Shown here piece after piece: positions 1 to 14,051 of a stretch of DNA of 64,000 nucleotides. The translations under genes were made by a program, and so were the position numbers. The notes beneath the pieces were generated by a model, which was given only the letters and a program-made list of their open reading frames with translations, was not told the DNA's origin and did no database searches. Source of the stretch: Mesocentrotus franciscanus (lineage: Eukaryota; Echinodermata; Echinoidea; Camarodonta; Strongylocentrotidae). The DNA is taken from assembly GCA_037976565.1 (NCBI GenBank), contig CP137679.1:9283973-9347972 (forward strand). The letters are read 5' to 3'. The first letter of the stretch is position 1. Each line of letters opens with the position of its first letter.

Positions 1-3000
1 AACAGCCATGGTTTGATACTGAATGTATATAGGGAAGCTCGGAAGGAATATTTGAATGTTAAAAATAGAGAGAAGAGGAAGGTTAAAATTGTTAAGGAAC
101 TCTGATGTTCCTGTTGACTCACGTGATTATGATGGTGCAGGGAAATCTTATAGTAATTTGTTACGTTGTAAAAAGAGGTTATATTTTCAGGACTTGAAAA
201 AATTCATTACGTTCATTGCGGACAAAAAATCCTAAGGAATATTGGCAGCTACTGAATGGAACGTAAATGGATGTAAGGGGAAAGATATTTGAAATGTTTC
301 ATTGAAGGATTTTTAAGGTCATTTTAGTCGTTTAATTTATGGGGAGGTTCATGAGCCAGAACCCCCATTTTTTATGCAAGAGGTGTCTCAGGCAAATGTT
401 TGTCTATATGTTCCTATTACTTTGAAGGAAGTTGACATGATTATTAAGCAACTTAAACATACTAAAGCTTGTGGAAGGGACTCTATTGGAAATGAGTTCC
501 TTAACAGTTGCTCAATGGAGATTCTCCAGGTTGTAGTTAAGTTCTTTTATGTTGTATTGGATTCTGGTATTGTCTCAACAGAATGGTGTATTGGGATGAT
601 TATTCCTATATTTAAGAATAAGCAGGCGCGTAGCCAGGGGGGCGGTGGGGCCGCCGGCCAAAAAAAAAGAAAGAAAGAGAAGAGAAAAAAGGAAGAGGAC
701 GTAGGAAGAAAAAAGAGCACGGTACAACGAATCGTCATCTTCTCTAATAATTTAATGGAACATCAAAGCTTCCGCGCTTCGCGCGGGAGAAGGATTAAGA
801 GTAGAGTACGGTATACAACGAATCGTCTTCTTTCTCTAATAATTTGATGAAACGTCATAGCTTCCGCGCTTCGCGCAGAAGGGGGGGGGGGAAACTGAAT
901 TCAGACAAGGATTAAGGGTCGAGAACGGTACAACGAATCGTCTCCTTTCTCTAACAATTATCATTTAATGAATCGTCAAGGTTCCGCGCTTCGCGCTGGA
1001 GGGGGTAAACTGAATTCAGACAAGGGTTAAGAGCCGAGAACGGTACAACGAATCGGCTTCTCTCTCTTCGCGCGCTCTGTAAGTGATTCGCACGCTTCGC
1101 GTGCTTACTACCGCCCCCCTAAAATAAAATCCTGGCTATGCGCTTGAGAATAAGGACGAGAATACAAACCCTGATAATTATAGACGCATTACTTTATTGA
1201 GTTGTTTAGGTAAGCTGTTTACCTCAATTTTGAATTATAGGATCACTCAGTTTTTTGAGGGTTAGAGTTTCTAAGAAGAGGAAGATGGCTTCCGGTCCAA
1301 ATATTCAATCATAGATAATGTGTATGTTTTGAAGTCTATTATTTATGTTTATTTACACAATTCAAAACGCCTTCGTTGTGCATTCATTGATTATAAGAAA
1401 ACCTTTGATTGGGTTGACCGTGCGGCATTGTGGGTTAAAATGTTTAGAATGGGAGTAAAAGGCAAGATTTGTAATGTTATAAGGAACATGTATAGGTGTG
1501 CTAAATCATGTGTTGCTATTAACAAGGGAGATATGTCCAATTTATATTCATGCAATATTGGAGTGCTTCAAGGTGAAAACCTATCACCCCTCTTGTTTGC
1601 TATTTATTTGAACTATTTCCAACAATTTATTGGAAACTCGTACAAGGGCTTAGAATTCGTCAATACTATGATTTTTAAAAAGTTGCCTTTTGATGGTATT
1701 GAAATATAAGAAACTATTTTCTTTGTTATATGCTGATGACACAATTGGTCTAACAGAAACTCCTGAAGAGTTGCGCAAAGCCCTAAATGCAAAGAAAGAT
1801 TAGTGTGGTATTTGGCACTTACTGTTAATGCCAGCAAAACTGAAATTGTTGTTTTTTCACGTGGGAAAGTTAGAAGAATTCCAGAATTCGTTTGTGATGA
1901 TGGTGTACTGGAAGTTGTTTATGACTTTATATATTTAGGAGTGACGTTTAATTATAATGGTAATTTAAAAAAAAAACAATTGCTAAACAGGTAACAATGT
2001 ATAGTATGTTAGTAAAGGCAAAAAAGGTTGCATTTATCTTTTGATACACAATGTCATTTATTTGATCACTTAGTTTTGCCAATTCTATTATATGGAGGGT
2101 CTAGGGCTATGAGTGTATAGATCAACTTGAGGTTTTCCAAAGAAAATTTGTAAGAACAATATTTTTTGTAAATAAGTGCACACCTGACTGCATGGTTTAT
2201 GGTTAAACTGGACGTGGTAAAATATTGGATAAAATTAAGTGCAGAAATGATTGGATATTGGGTTAGATTAGTTAAAGGGAAGCAATCAAAGTATTCATTG
2301 ATTCTTTTTAAATTTCTGTTGTAGTTGTAGCTAAAATTAATATCATGTCGCAATGGGTTGAGTTTCTTACAGACAGTTTTGATTATGCAGGACTTAGGAA
2401 CGTCTGGCGAGCTCAAGGAGAAGGATATAGTGCTGCCTGGATTATGAATACTATGGAAATCAGGCTTTCCGACATGTCTATTCAGGAATGGAGCGAAGCT
2501 ACCTGGTCAAATCGTATTTGCACGAACCATGGGATGTTTAAGAAAAAGTTGGTTTATGAAAAGTACCTGCAGATATTATGTCAGAAAGGAAGCAATAACT
2601 TTAAGTAATTTAGATGTAGAACACATAGATTACCAGTTAATAAAGGCAGATTTTATGCAAATGTAGTACATGATTTGCAATGCCCACTTTGTACATAACA
2701 GATATTGGTGATGAATTTCATTATATTGTTGTATGTCCATTCTTTCAAAATGAGAGAAAAATGTATAAACCAAATAACGTGTGTGGTAGAAGCTCAAGAC
2801 CAAGTGCGTTGCACATAGATAAGGTTTTTAATACTGCTCATACTTGCCAGCTAAAGAAATTAGCCAAATTTGTTAGAATAATTATGTCATATTTTTCAAA
2901 AGAGCCAAGGGTAGATGGTAATACTGTAAATGATAGCTCACAAGTAAGCAATATTGTTAGGCACACTCGTAGCGGTAGGAGGGTGAATTGCCCAGTTCGC

Positions 3001-3184
3001 CTTGATTTGTAAATATGTTTATATGTTCATATAATCACATGTTTGTCTTTGTTCATATTATAACATGTTTATCATTGTTATACTATTGTTATAATGATAC
3101 TATGTTGTAAATATGTTTGTACTCTCATACCCCAAGAGGGGGTAGATAGAGTCAATACAATCTTACAATCTTACAATCTTACGA
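1..3184 (+). pseudogene. Degenerate non-LTR retrotransposon (LINE) with reverse transcriptase remains
   Basis: Fragments in shifting frames give an ordered RT: ITLKEVDMIIKQLKHTKACG, then (after the hAT insertion) PDNYRRITLLSCLGKLF near 1175, FIDYKKTFDWVDR near 1385, GVLQGENLSPLLFAIYL near 1560, YADD at 1729-1740, and KTEIVVFSRG near 1840. A C-terminal Cys/His-like motif, CPLCTTDIGDEFHYIVVCPF, starts near 2680. Several stops and frameshifts make it dead. The 3' end is marked by short TTACAATC repeats at about 3155-3184. Its 5' end lies outside the window. Confidence 0.85.
623..1146. mobile_element. Non-autonomous hAT-like element inside the LINE
   Basis: It is flanked by a perfect 8-bp duplication AGAATAAG (615-622 and 1147-1154). 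The ends are CAGGCGCGTAGCCAGG and, inverted, CAAGCGCATAGCCAGG. The interior has about four copies of a ~100-125-bp unit containing acggtacaacgaatcg and cttccgcgcttcgcgc. There is no transposase. Removing it rejoins the interrupted RT protein around PIFKNK and PDNYRR. Confidence 0.88.
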
Positions 3185-3205
3185 TGTTGTAACACAACTC
3201 GATAC

Positions 3206-3832
3206 ATAACAATGTCAATAACCGAAAAAAGGGAAAAGAAACAGCATGCATTTCCCATCATGTGCATGTATACATAAAGCAAACACAGACATTGGTAATT
3301 AAAGAAAGCATCTTTGTTTTCCTTATTCGCGTCGCCTCATTCTCAACATTTACCTTTCGAAAATATAATGAATTTCAGCATAACCACCGGAAGTGCTAAT
3401 AATAATTATGGTAATGTGAGAAAATCAGCTTCTGTTTCCATCCTCGGGCCAACAAGTCTGAACGGAATGAATTTTATCGACTTCTGACTGTCAACAATAC
3501 GTTTGCAATCTATGGGCGTAATCATAAAGTAATATAAAACACAACAATCTGCCCAATCAACATCTGAGCATACATTTCCAGTATTTGCGTCATAGCTTTT
3601 GTTAATATCTTGATGTGAGAGGCAATTTATAGCCATAATCAGTTCCTCCTTTCTTCATTCAGCCATTTTCTTGGGCAGCAGACAGGTGCCACGTTCAAGA
3701 CGATCAGCAGTAAACTATACTATTCCGAAAACAAAAACGTTTCTCTAAGCAAATTGGAATCTGCCGCATAGTCATTATTATACAGTCAGGTTTTTATGCC
3801 CATACCCATTCTGGGGTCCTGTCCTGTTAAGG
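3206..3832 (+). promoter_or_regulatory. Gene A upstream region, conserved with gene B
   Basis: This stretch aligns with 53588-54181 upstream of the second signal-peptide exon, and part of it (from 3419) with a third copy at 51388-51545. It therefore probably holds the promoter and any 5' UTR. No convincing TATA box is seen. Shared blocks include the run just before the ATG (catagtc.ttatta.acagtcaggtt), which may contain an initiator. The assignment rests on duplication and position only. Confidence 0.45.
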
Positions 3833-3905
3833 ATGGCCGATCAGAAAGGGTTTGTGTTATGCTTTCTTTTTTGTCTTCTTTTACAATGTGCTCCATCTCT
3901 ACAAG
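3833..3905 (+). CDS. Gene A exon 1: signal peptide
   Basis: The ATG at 3833 opens 24 codons. MADQKG is followed by a Phe/Leu/Cys-rich hydrophobic core and an Ala-Pro-Ser stretch typical of a cleaved secretory signal. The donor G|GTAAG at 3906 leaves phase 1, which matches exon 2. A near-identical exon at 54182 (6 differences in 73 bases) and conserved flanks support this start. Exon 2 follows after a 9.0-kb repeat-filled intron; no other signal exon is seen nearer to it. Confidence 0.82.
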
Positions 3906-6900
3906 GTAAGAAATCGGGTTATTTTGTCAATTGAAATGTGGATTGATTGTTTGAATATGGCTGATGATGTTTCATGTATCACACTTGCACATTTTTTGTT
4001 AAAACATTAGTCCGTACAATTAAATTATGCAAAATAATAATCATCCAAAATTGAATAAAATATTGAATGTAAAAACCATTATGACTGACTTGCTTTTATA
4101 AAAGTTGTACAGTGTTTTAATACTGATTTTATTTTTCCTACTTATCCATTGCTATATTATGGGTGACATAATCTAGATTTAAATTTAAATTCAAATTCAT
4201 ATTCTAAATTTGAACTTAAACCAAAATTCATTTCAAATGCAAATTCAAATTGAAATTCATATTCAAATTCAAACTAAAATTCTAATTTAGGTTCAAAAAA
4301 ATGTTTTACCATTTCGGACATAAGTTTATATTAATCACGATCGTAAAACCTTAGAGAATTTTATTAGTATTGTCCACTACCTTTTGACATATTCGAACTT
4401 TAAAATGGTTCTCAAACCTTTTCCTTGACGGTCCAGATGTGATTTCCGTAAAAGCTAAGAGGTCCGAAACAATTGGCGAATTTATTTTACCTAATCAATT
4501 ATTTACATTATGAATGCGCTTTTATTTATACGTGGCTTTACACGTACTTGAATTTCGAGAGTAAAGGCAGTCAAAAGTGGAAGTTCTGGTATGCATGTAA
4601 GGCAGGGATTCTCAAACTTTTTCCTTGACAGTCCAGGAGTGATTTTCGTGAAAGCTAAAAGGTCCGAAACAATTGGCAAATTTAGTTTACTTAATGAATA
4701 ATTTACATGATGTATGTAATAGTATACATGCTCGTCTCTACACGTACCTTAATTTCAAGAGTTAAGACAGTCAAAATTAGGAGTTCTGGTATGGATGTAG
4801 GGCAGGGGTTCTCAAACTTTTTTCTTGACAGTCAAGATGAGATTTCCGTGAAAGCTAAAAGGCCCGAAACAATGGGCAAATTTAGTTTACCTAATCAATG
4901 ATTTACATTATGAATTTGCTTTTATTTAAACGTGTCTTTACACGTTCTTGAATTTCAAGAGTGAAGACAGTCAAAAGTGGAAGTTATGGTATGCATGTAG
5001 GGCAGGGGGTTTAAAACTTCTTCCTTGACAGTCCAGAAGTGATTTTCGTGACAGCTAAGAGGTCCGAAACAATTGGCAAATTTAATTTGCTTAATCAATG
5101 TTTTACATTATGTATGTGATAGTATACATTCGCGTCTTTCCACGTACCTTAAAGGCATTGTGTAACAATTTTAAATCTCAGATGCATGGCCCTACGTGTT
5201 ATCAGTGTCTGTGATACGGTATAATATTGAAGCCCTAAACAAATTGCGCTTCAAAACGATCATGAATAAAAATAATCTTGAATCTTGAATCTTAAATGAA
5301 CTGACTCAAAAAAGTAAAAATCTTGGAGTGACCGGTTTTACCAGACTCATTTTCCCCAATAGACACTAGTGTTATACAATGTTAAATCTCAGATGCATGG
5401 ACCTACGTGTTATCAGTGTCTTTGATACGGTATAATATTGAAGCCCTAAACAAATTGCGCTTCAAAATGATCATGAATAAAATAATCTTGAATCTTGAAT
5501 CTTGAATGAAGTGCCTCAGAAAAGTAAAAATATTGGAGTGACCGGTTTTTAATACCACATTCTCTTTCCCCAATAGACAGTAGTGTTTTAAAAACCGTTA
5601 GGAAAACGAAAAATGAAATTTCGATTTCCAATCATAAATATCTTGATAATCAGACAGGAGATTGGCTTGTAAAAGTCATGGGATTCCTGACCGACCTAAA
5701 GGTTTATAATTATGACTGCAGCATGAGCTAAATCCAGGGTTTTGTTTCAGAATCTGAGGCAATGTTACCGAGTCACTTTAATTTCAAGAGTTAAGACAGT
5801 CAAAAGTGGAAGTTATGGTATGCATGTTTGTTTTTTTTTCTGCTTTTTCACATCAATACAAAGAAACATCATACAAATAAATATAATGAGTAACATGTAA
5901 GTTTGACAAAATATGTTTCTAGTTAAAATACAAGCAAAAACAAATATACTGATTGGTGCCAAACCATCATGAAAACATAATCTGCATAAAAATAAGACAT
6001 AAGGGGAAGAATGGATATCTTATGTATGTTTAGCAAGTTTCTTACAAAGGAAAAAGCAGGAGACATGTCGTAAGCGTAAATGCTTGATGATGACCGTGGC
6101 CTCGGCCGAGTTAGCAAATAAAAGAACAACCTACGCAAGGGACGCGATTAAAAATGCATTTATCATTTGTATTATAAATTGGTGTGTTGTATTCAATGAT
6201 AAAAAATATTATAAGTGAAGTGATTCAAAGTGAGCATGGCTGAATTAATTTTGAGTGAAAATAACAAAATATATTTAGTGACATGTTTTGTGTTGAGAAG
6301 TGCATTTGTCCATAGTGCAAAACTTTAGCTTGGTGGAAAAATCAAAGACTAATTCTGTGGTATTAATTGTGTTGTGGTTTCAGTTACGGATGATAATATT
6401 AAATGTATGCAGGGTCCATTCTTGTTGACAAACAAAGACAGAACAATTCAAGACATAACAAATTAGATTATTTTAAATTTCTATGTAAGATCTAGCAAAC
6501 TATATTGAGTTAACAAATATGTTATCATATAAGCTTTAAATGAATAAAGGGAGGTCCTAGTTTTAATATGGTTTGGTAAATTATTCCAAATATCTGGTCC
6601 ATGGTGTCTAATTGATCGTAGGGCTAAACTAAGTTTGGGATTATTAAGATGGTAATCATGAGCATGTCGAGTTAAAAATGAGTGTACGTTTACATTTAAT
6701 CAATACAAGTTTAAGAAAGACGCTGGAAGTGTTTTCGAAGTGTACTTATACATAACAATGTCAGTTTTGAGCGTATATATATATATATAATAAACCTTTA
6801 ACGTTTTTAATTGACTGAATAACGGGTTTTAATTTGCAAGATAGTTAGAGTGTGTACAATTACGAATTGCTCTCTTCTGCAAAAGAAATATTGAGTTTAT

Positions 6901-9431
6901 TTTAATTTTACTACAGTTTGCCCATATAATATTACAATATGTTATATACGGTAAAATTAAAGTATTATAAAGTATAAACAAAGATCTATCATTTATCAAA
7001 TATTTCAATTTATACAAAATACCAATATTCCGGGATATCAAATATTTATATTATGAATGTGTTCGTTCAAAGACAAATTTGAGTCAATAATAACTTCTAA
7101 AAATTTCGTTTACTATTTTTCTACCAAGGATAAACATTCTATAAACAAATTATATTGTGGTTGGTCTTGGGAGTTAATAGTTCTAAAACGAATAAAATTA
7201 GTTTTACTTATATTTAAGGATAATTTATTACATTTAAACCAAACTGAAATATTACACAAATCATTATTTACAGTATAGACAAGTGTTTCAATATTTTGTG
7301 TGAGTAAAGTATATTTGTATCGTCGGCAAAAAGAATGTAAGTTAGAATATTTGTTGATCTTATATATCATTTACATAAATCATAAATAAGAGTGGGCCTA
7401 AGATGGAGCCTTGAGGGCAGGGGTTTTAAATCTTTTTCCTTGACAGTCCAGAAGTGATTTTCGTGAAAGCTAAGAGGTCCGAAACAATTGTCAAATTTAA
7501 TTTACTTAATCAATGTTTTACATTGTGTATGTGATAGTATACATGCGTGTCTTTACACTTGCCTGAAATTCAAGAGTTAAGACAGTCAAAAGTGGAAGTT
7601 CTGGTATGCATGTAGGGCAGGGGTTCTCAAACTCTTTCCTTGACAGTCCAGAAGTGCTTTCCGTGAAAGCTAAGAGGTCCGAAACAATTGGCAAATTTAA
7701 TTTACTTAATCAATGATTTTACATTATGTATGTTATAGTATACATGCGTGTCTTTACACGTACTTTAATTTCAAGAGTTAAGACAGTCAAAAGTGGCAGT
7801 TCTGGTGTGCATGTAGGATATATCAGTGGGAAAAATGGCACTGTTTCCTGGCAATAAGCTTCTTATTAAAACCAGTAAACATTGGCACAAATGGAGTGAT
7901 TGGAAGACGAAGGCATTGACTCCTAAAATTAACTGTAATGGCACTTGTATAATAAAGAAAGTAAGGCTTTTTTCAAACTTTTAGGTCTATATCTATATCT
8001 AATTTGGGATCAAAAGAAAGGGGGCGGGTGGATTCTCCTCCCGACCTTTTTAGATTTAAAAAAAAGACAGAGTCTCCCGGGCGGTCCGGTTTAGCATGTC
8101 CCGCAACCGCAAATAGGGTATTGAAATTGCCCTTAAATTGATTTCTTGAAAGTCTTTGCGATCGTGTTAAATCCCCTCTCGACACAATTTATTTCAAGAT
8201 TTAGTGCTATTATGTGCGTAAGTTTATAATAAATATCACTGATCCCCTCTTTTGTCCCCGTTTTCACTCCATAACAGATTGCTCGCGTCCCAATCCCGGT
8301 TCGAACGTCATAATAAACCCGGATCACGCGAATTACGCACCATGGTCGTACGCAGGGTTCTGATGTCCTACAGGTTATGTAGCTTCAAACGGTTCGACCT
8401 ATGCTTACTGTTACTCGGGATTGCCCGACTAACAATAAGAAGAACGATTATAGTAATGTGGTCTTGTTCTTGAGAGTCAAGAGCCTTCACCTATATATCA
8501 GTGTTATTTTATCATATTCCGCAGATTTGTAACGTAATTGTGGTTGCGTTCATTGTCAAAGTTAGAATAGTTATTTATACGGAACCCAGAAAAATAAAAC
8601 TGAAGCTATACTCTCTCGTAGTCATTATAAGGGGTAACAATCAATGTTTTCATTTTTACAATTAACCTTATGAATACATACTGACTTGGTATGACATTAA
8701 CTCTATATTATACCCAAGAATTTCCCTTACCTTATTATTTAATAGCAATTTGCGAATAAGGTTGGATTTCCTTTAAGCATTCAGGGAATTTCTTTCTACC
8801 GGGTAACCATTTACTACACCTGGGGGAGTGTGGGCAAATGTAGATTAATGGATAACCAAATGAGCTCAGTACCGCGGCCGGACTGGAACCGCGAACCATG
8901 TGATCCATAGTCCGGTGACGTATCTACGAGACCACAACACATCTACAAGGTGTCTAGAATTGGTTGAGGACATGCAATGCAATATTATACGCAAAGCCTT
9001 ATCTTCCTAAATATATCAATGATGATCGCATTACAATTTGATTGTTTAAATACATAGATGTGAAAGTCTGTTAATTCTATAAACAAGCCCTTTGTGCTTT
9101 ATAGGACCCCGCCACTTTTGTTTACAACAATAATTTGTCATTGATTTTTGTATGTACTGTTTTACTGTGGGAAATAAATTTCTCGATTCGATTTGATATG
9201 AGTTGCTTCCTTCAATATTATCGTCATGAATTTGATAAATTTGAATCTTTAACACAGTGATTTTAATTGTATTTGATTGTATCCTCTCTTCATTTCGCTT
9301 ACACTATCTCTCTCCCTCTCTCTCTCTTGGGGGGAACTTACTAGAATCAACAATAGTGTTAATAATAATAATAACAACAACAAAATACTGTTACAAAATA
9401 TTCTACTACTACTACCGCTGCTGCTGCTACT

Positions 9432-9483
<52 letters not shown>

Positions 9484-12400
9484 TGGTCCTTTATAATAAG
9501 TGGGCCAAATCAATAATAATAATGCACTTCCTCCGGGCCGTGGCCACAGACTTCACTAATGGGCCTATAAACCATTGTTCTCACAACTTCTCAATCATGA
9601 TTATCTCCTTCGTTTTTTTTTGTGGTAGATGTTGTTGTTGTCGTCGTCGTTTTTGTTTTTGTCGTCGTCAACAATCATGATGTACTCGCCATGACTTTAT
9701 ATAGCTTGACGTAGGATCACCATTACAGGTACATCTCTGGAAGGTGCAGGTCAATATGAAAATGGGTCAAATCTGACAATGGTCAAAGGTCAAAAACTCA
9801 TTGAACTTTCAGTGAAAAGCACTGTACACGAAGTAACTTTCTATAGCTTAAAGGAAGGATTTCCCAAATTCATACCACAGGTATATCTTGAAGGCGAAGG
9901 TCAAGTGTTAAAGTTGATCAAATCTGAGCACGGTCAAAGAGCAAAGGTCAGATTTTCAGTGGAAAGTACTGTACACGCAATAACTTGCTATAGCCCGAAT
10001 TAATATCACCAAATTCATAACACAGGTACATCCCTTGGAGGCGCAGGTCAAGTTCGAAAATGAGTCAAATCTGACCACGGTAAAAGGTCAAAAGGTCAGA
10101 CTTTCAGTGAAAAGTACTGTACACGCAATAATTTTCTTTAGCGTCGAGGTAGGATCAGCAAAATTATACCACATATATATATATATATATATCTTGGTCA
10201 AGCTCGAAAATGGGTCAAATCTGACTAAAGTAAAAGGTCATAAGATAAATTAACTTTCAGTCAAAAGCACGTACACGCTACCACTTTCTATAGCTTTGAG
10301 GTAGGATTTAAAAATTCATTCCACAGGTTAAAAAATGGGTCAAATTTTTCATAGCCCAAGTTCAAATGGTCATCGAATTTCGGGGGAAAGCACTGTACAC
10401 GCATTTTTTTCTATAGCTTTGTGGTAGGATCACTAAAAAGCCTGAAATGGCATTATTTCATATGCGTAATGCGTTCTCACTCTCATCGCGAGACGCAGGC
10501 GAGACGACGCTCTGCGTTTGCCTTGATTACTTATTCTACAATAAAAAAAAAACCTCGAAAGATTCAGCACTGTTAATCATATTGTGCCAGGCATTGATAA
10601 TGGGGAAAGTTCGATTGTGTATTCCTTAATACTCCCATCTCAATAGAAGACAATTCTGCAGTGTAGCTCTACGTTGCAGTAGCTCCTAATTGCCCGGTAA
10701 CACTATGACGTTTTAGAGAAACTTATAGCTAGCGTATGAAAAACATGAAATAATGCCAAACGTCGGCATACGTCCCCAAAAACATCGAAAATTCTGCAGC
10801 ATGAATAATTTGGGCGTATGCATACAGTATTGGACGTATACATGTCGTATGTCTAACCTATTAGTAACCTATCACTAACTTATGACAGCGAATGACAACG
10901 AATCACAGCGTATGGCCAGCGCATGTCCAGCGTTCTCGACCTATGCCCAACGTATGAGTAGCTTATGAGAAAACTATGTGCAGCGCGCTCGGCGTGTTGC
11001 CGAAGATCACGTGACGTTACTTCTAAATAACTCCAATAAATTACTTTAATTACATGCTTACAATTTGAAAAAACGCCTATTCTACGCCAGTTGTACGGTA
11101 GAAACACGTTCAATAAGTTACTCCGTCGTCAGACGTACGTCGAATACGTCTGAATACGTCAATATGCGTTGCAGATACGTCAGATATAGGTTAGATATAG
11201 GCTAGAAGTAAATTACTCATAGGTTATCAATAAGTTAGCTTTACGGTATAGTATTACCTTCATGCCAACGTATGTCGACGTACGAATTACCTATCTCTAA
11301 CGTATTTAACGTGTGTCTAGCTTATGTGTAACGTATGCCTAACGTATGCCTAACCTATGAAGAGGACTTCGGCATACGCCCACAAATTTTGAGCATGCAC
11401 ACAAATTTATTTCGGCCTCTGCGTACAACAACTTATGCCAGCTTATACCAGCGTGCTTTTAACGTATACAACTTATACCAAACCTACCCCTAACTTATGT
11501 CATCGTGCACTAGCGTTTTGGTGAAAATTCTCATACGTCGGCAAACGTTACTGCTATACGTTATAGTTTGACCGGGCCATAAAGCGCATATTACAGGGGC
11601 ATTGAAAGCGACTCCGATTCATGCCTGTTCCCGAGACAATTATACCACGCTACTTCGTTCAAAACGCGATCACCTCCTGCTCGACTAGCCTCTTGTCGAT
11701 GGCCCTGGCGGTGTTGGAGTCCGTAAATTCTGGCGAGCGAAGCGAGCCAGATACGAGGCGCTTGCGCCGAGGGCCTCTTAACAAGTGATCTGAATTTCTT
11801 ATGTTTTTCCTTGTTTGGCGAATATTCCGACCCAACTGAAGTTGAGTGAAAATCATCCAATCAGAGAGAGCTACTATGACGTAATATCTACCGCTCTGTG
11901 CGGATTTCCTCCGTGAGAGCAGTGAGACTGGCCGGGTCTGTGTTGGGCAATCGCTGCGGTGGTTACATTATTCACGTATACATGCATAATTCAGTAGGAA
12001 ATCGGGTCTTATGAATATATAATTCAGATCACTAGTTAAGAGGCCCTCGGCGCAAGCGCCTCGTATCTGGCTCGCTTCGCTCGCCAGAATTTACGGACTT
12101 CAACAGCGCCAGGGCCATCGACAAGAGGCTACTGCTCGACAAACTTGAAACCACAATCCGCCACGACGTTACCATTTCTCCGGATGACCTTTTCTAGCTC
12201 TTGCCCCGATTTAGGCGTTCGCGCTGCACTTCTGCTGCGCTGCTGTGGATTGCAACGATCTTCCGTGCTGCTATGAAAGGCTATGGAGGCACTATATCAC
12301 ATGCTCAAGAGATTACATTCATCTCGGTCGCAGGCTGGCACTCGACTGGAGAAATGCCCCGATTTATATACCGATGGCATGAAATCGACGCAGAAGCCCA

Positions 12401-14015
12401 GCATGAACCTATAACATTCGCGGGCTCGCAGCTTTGATTGCAGAATCAGTATATCTCATCGGCCTCGAAAAAGGGCGAGAAAGTGGCTGTTTCTTCAATA
12501 ACCAATTTTGAGAACCTTTTTGTATGAGTTCTTCTCCAAAAAAAATTCAGTTCAATTCCGTGTTTAAAATAATGTTACCAATTTCGTTCGTCTGTTTGTT
12601 TGTTTTTCTTAAATGATTACTTAACTCTTCGAATTTCTTGTTTACTTGTCCTTTTCGAACTCATATGTGGAAATAACGGGGACCCCGTCTAATGAACACT
12701 TGTCATTAATTCAAATTGATCGTAACCTTATACTAATCGCAACTCTGTACCAAAGAGATAGGATTTTGATTTTAGGACTTGCGATCAATCCCGATCAAAC
12801 GCAACTATATATGCTGAACGGGATTTTAACCGTGTTTTAAATAAGTGAAACAATCAATCAAAAAGGCACGACCCTGTTATTTAGAAATATTCAATGTCAT
12901 TTTAAACTGTATATGCTGTACAATAAACCTTTTTCTCTCATGTACAGCGGAGTCGATGGTATTTGTAGCTGACTATTCAGTAGGTGCAATATTCATGGCC
13001 GATTTTTCCAGTTCCAGTTTTGGCTCATTAACTTTCGATGCTTTGCCATTCGGTAGTTCCGTCGTTCAACCGCAAGGCGTCGATTACGATCCCGATACTC
13101 GCATGGTGTACTGGACCCAATATTCAGGATCCATACGACGCGCGAATATCGATGGCACTATGCAAAGCGTGATCGTGAATAGTAGTATTGTCAGAAGTGA
13201 GTATTCTTGAGCTGAGATTTTTCTTTCCTTTTTGAAGATTTCAGATAATTTCATTTCAATTTTAAAAAAAGTATAAGAAATAAAAACGGTTGTTTAATAA
13301 TATGACTTACAATATGCCGTTTTGTGCGTTTCTTTGTTTTGATTGGTGTTTAGTTTTAGTTTTGTTTATTTCATTTTGTTGCTTCTTCTTCTTTCGTCGT
13401 TGACTTCTACTTCTCCTTTTTCTTTCCTTCTACTTTTCATTTGTATTTTTCGACGTCTTTGCTTCACCTTCTACTTCTTCTTTTTTTTTTCTTCATTTTG
13501 TTTCTCTTTTTTGATGATGCTGATGTTCTTGCTTTTGATGATCTTTTATAACCTTTTTCCTCATTGTTTTACCTTCTTCTTCTTCGTCTTCTTTTTCCCT
13601 CTTCATTTCGCCTTCTTGGTACTCCTTATCTCTTCGACTTGATCCTTCCTCTCATCATAACCGTCGTCCTCTTCTTCATCTTTCTTCTTGTTTCTTCTCC
13701 TCCTTCTTCTTATTGTCATCACTGAAGGTCATCACGTCATTGTCTTTTTTCACAGATTCAGCCAACCTAGCGTTGGATACGAGTCGTGGGAAAGTCTTTT
13801 GGACCGATATAACCCTGGACCGAATTATGTCTGCTAATCTCGACGGATCCTCTCAGCAAATTCTCATCAATACCGACATAAACAATCCACACACAATCAT
13901 TATACACAAAGGAGAAGGGTAAATATATTTTCCCCTCATACACGCACACGCACACACATATAAACTCACTCTCTCTTTCTCCCTCTCTCTCTCCCTCTCT
14001 CTCTCCCAATCTCAA

Positions 14016-14051
<36 letters not shown>

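Noticed and set aside
9779..10253. Two frames with repeated VKSTVHA
   Set aside because: The repetition comes from a ~150-bp non-coding tandem repeat, with stops and frame changes in other copies.
13343..13642. 99-codon Phe/Leu/Ser-rich open frame
   Set aside because: It is the translation of a TTC-rich intronic pyrimidine tract with no domain or splice logic.
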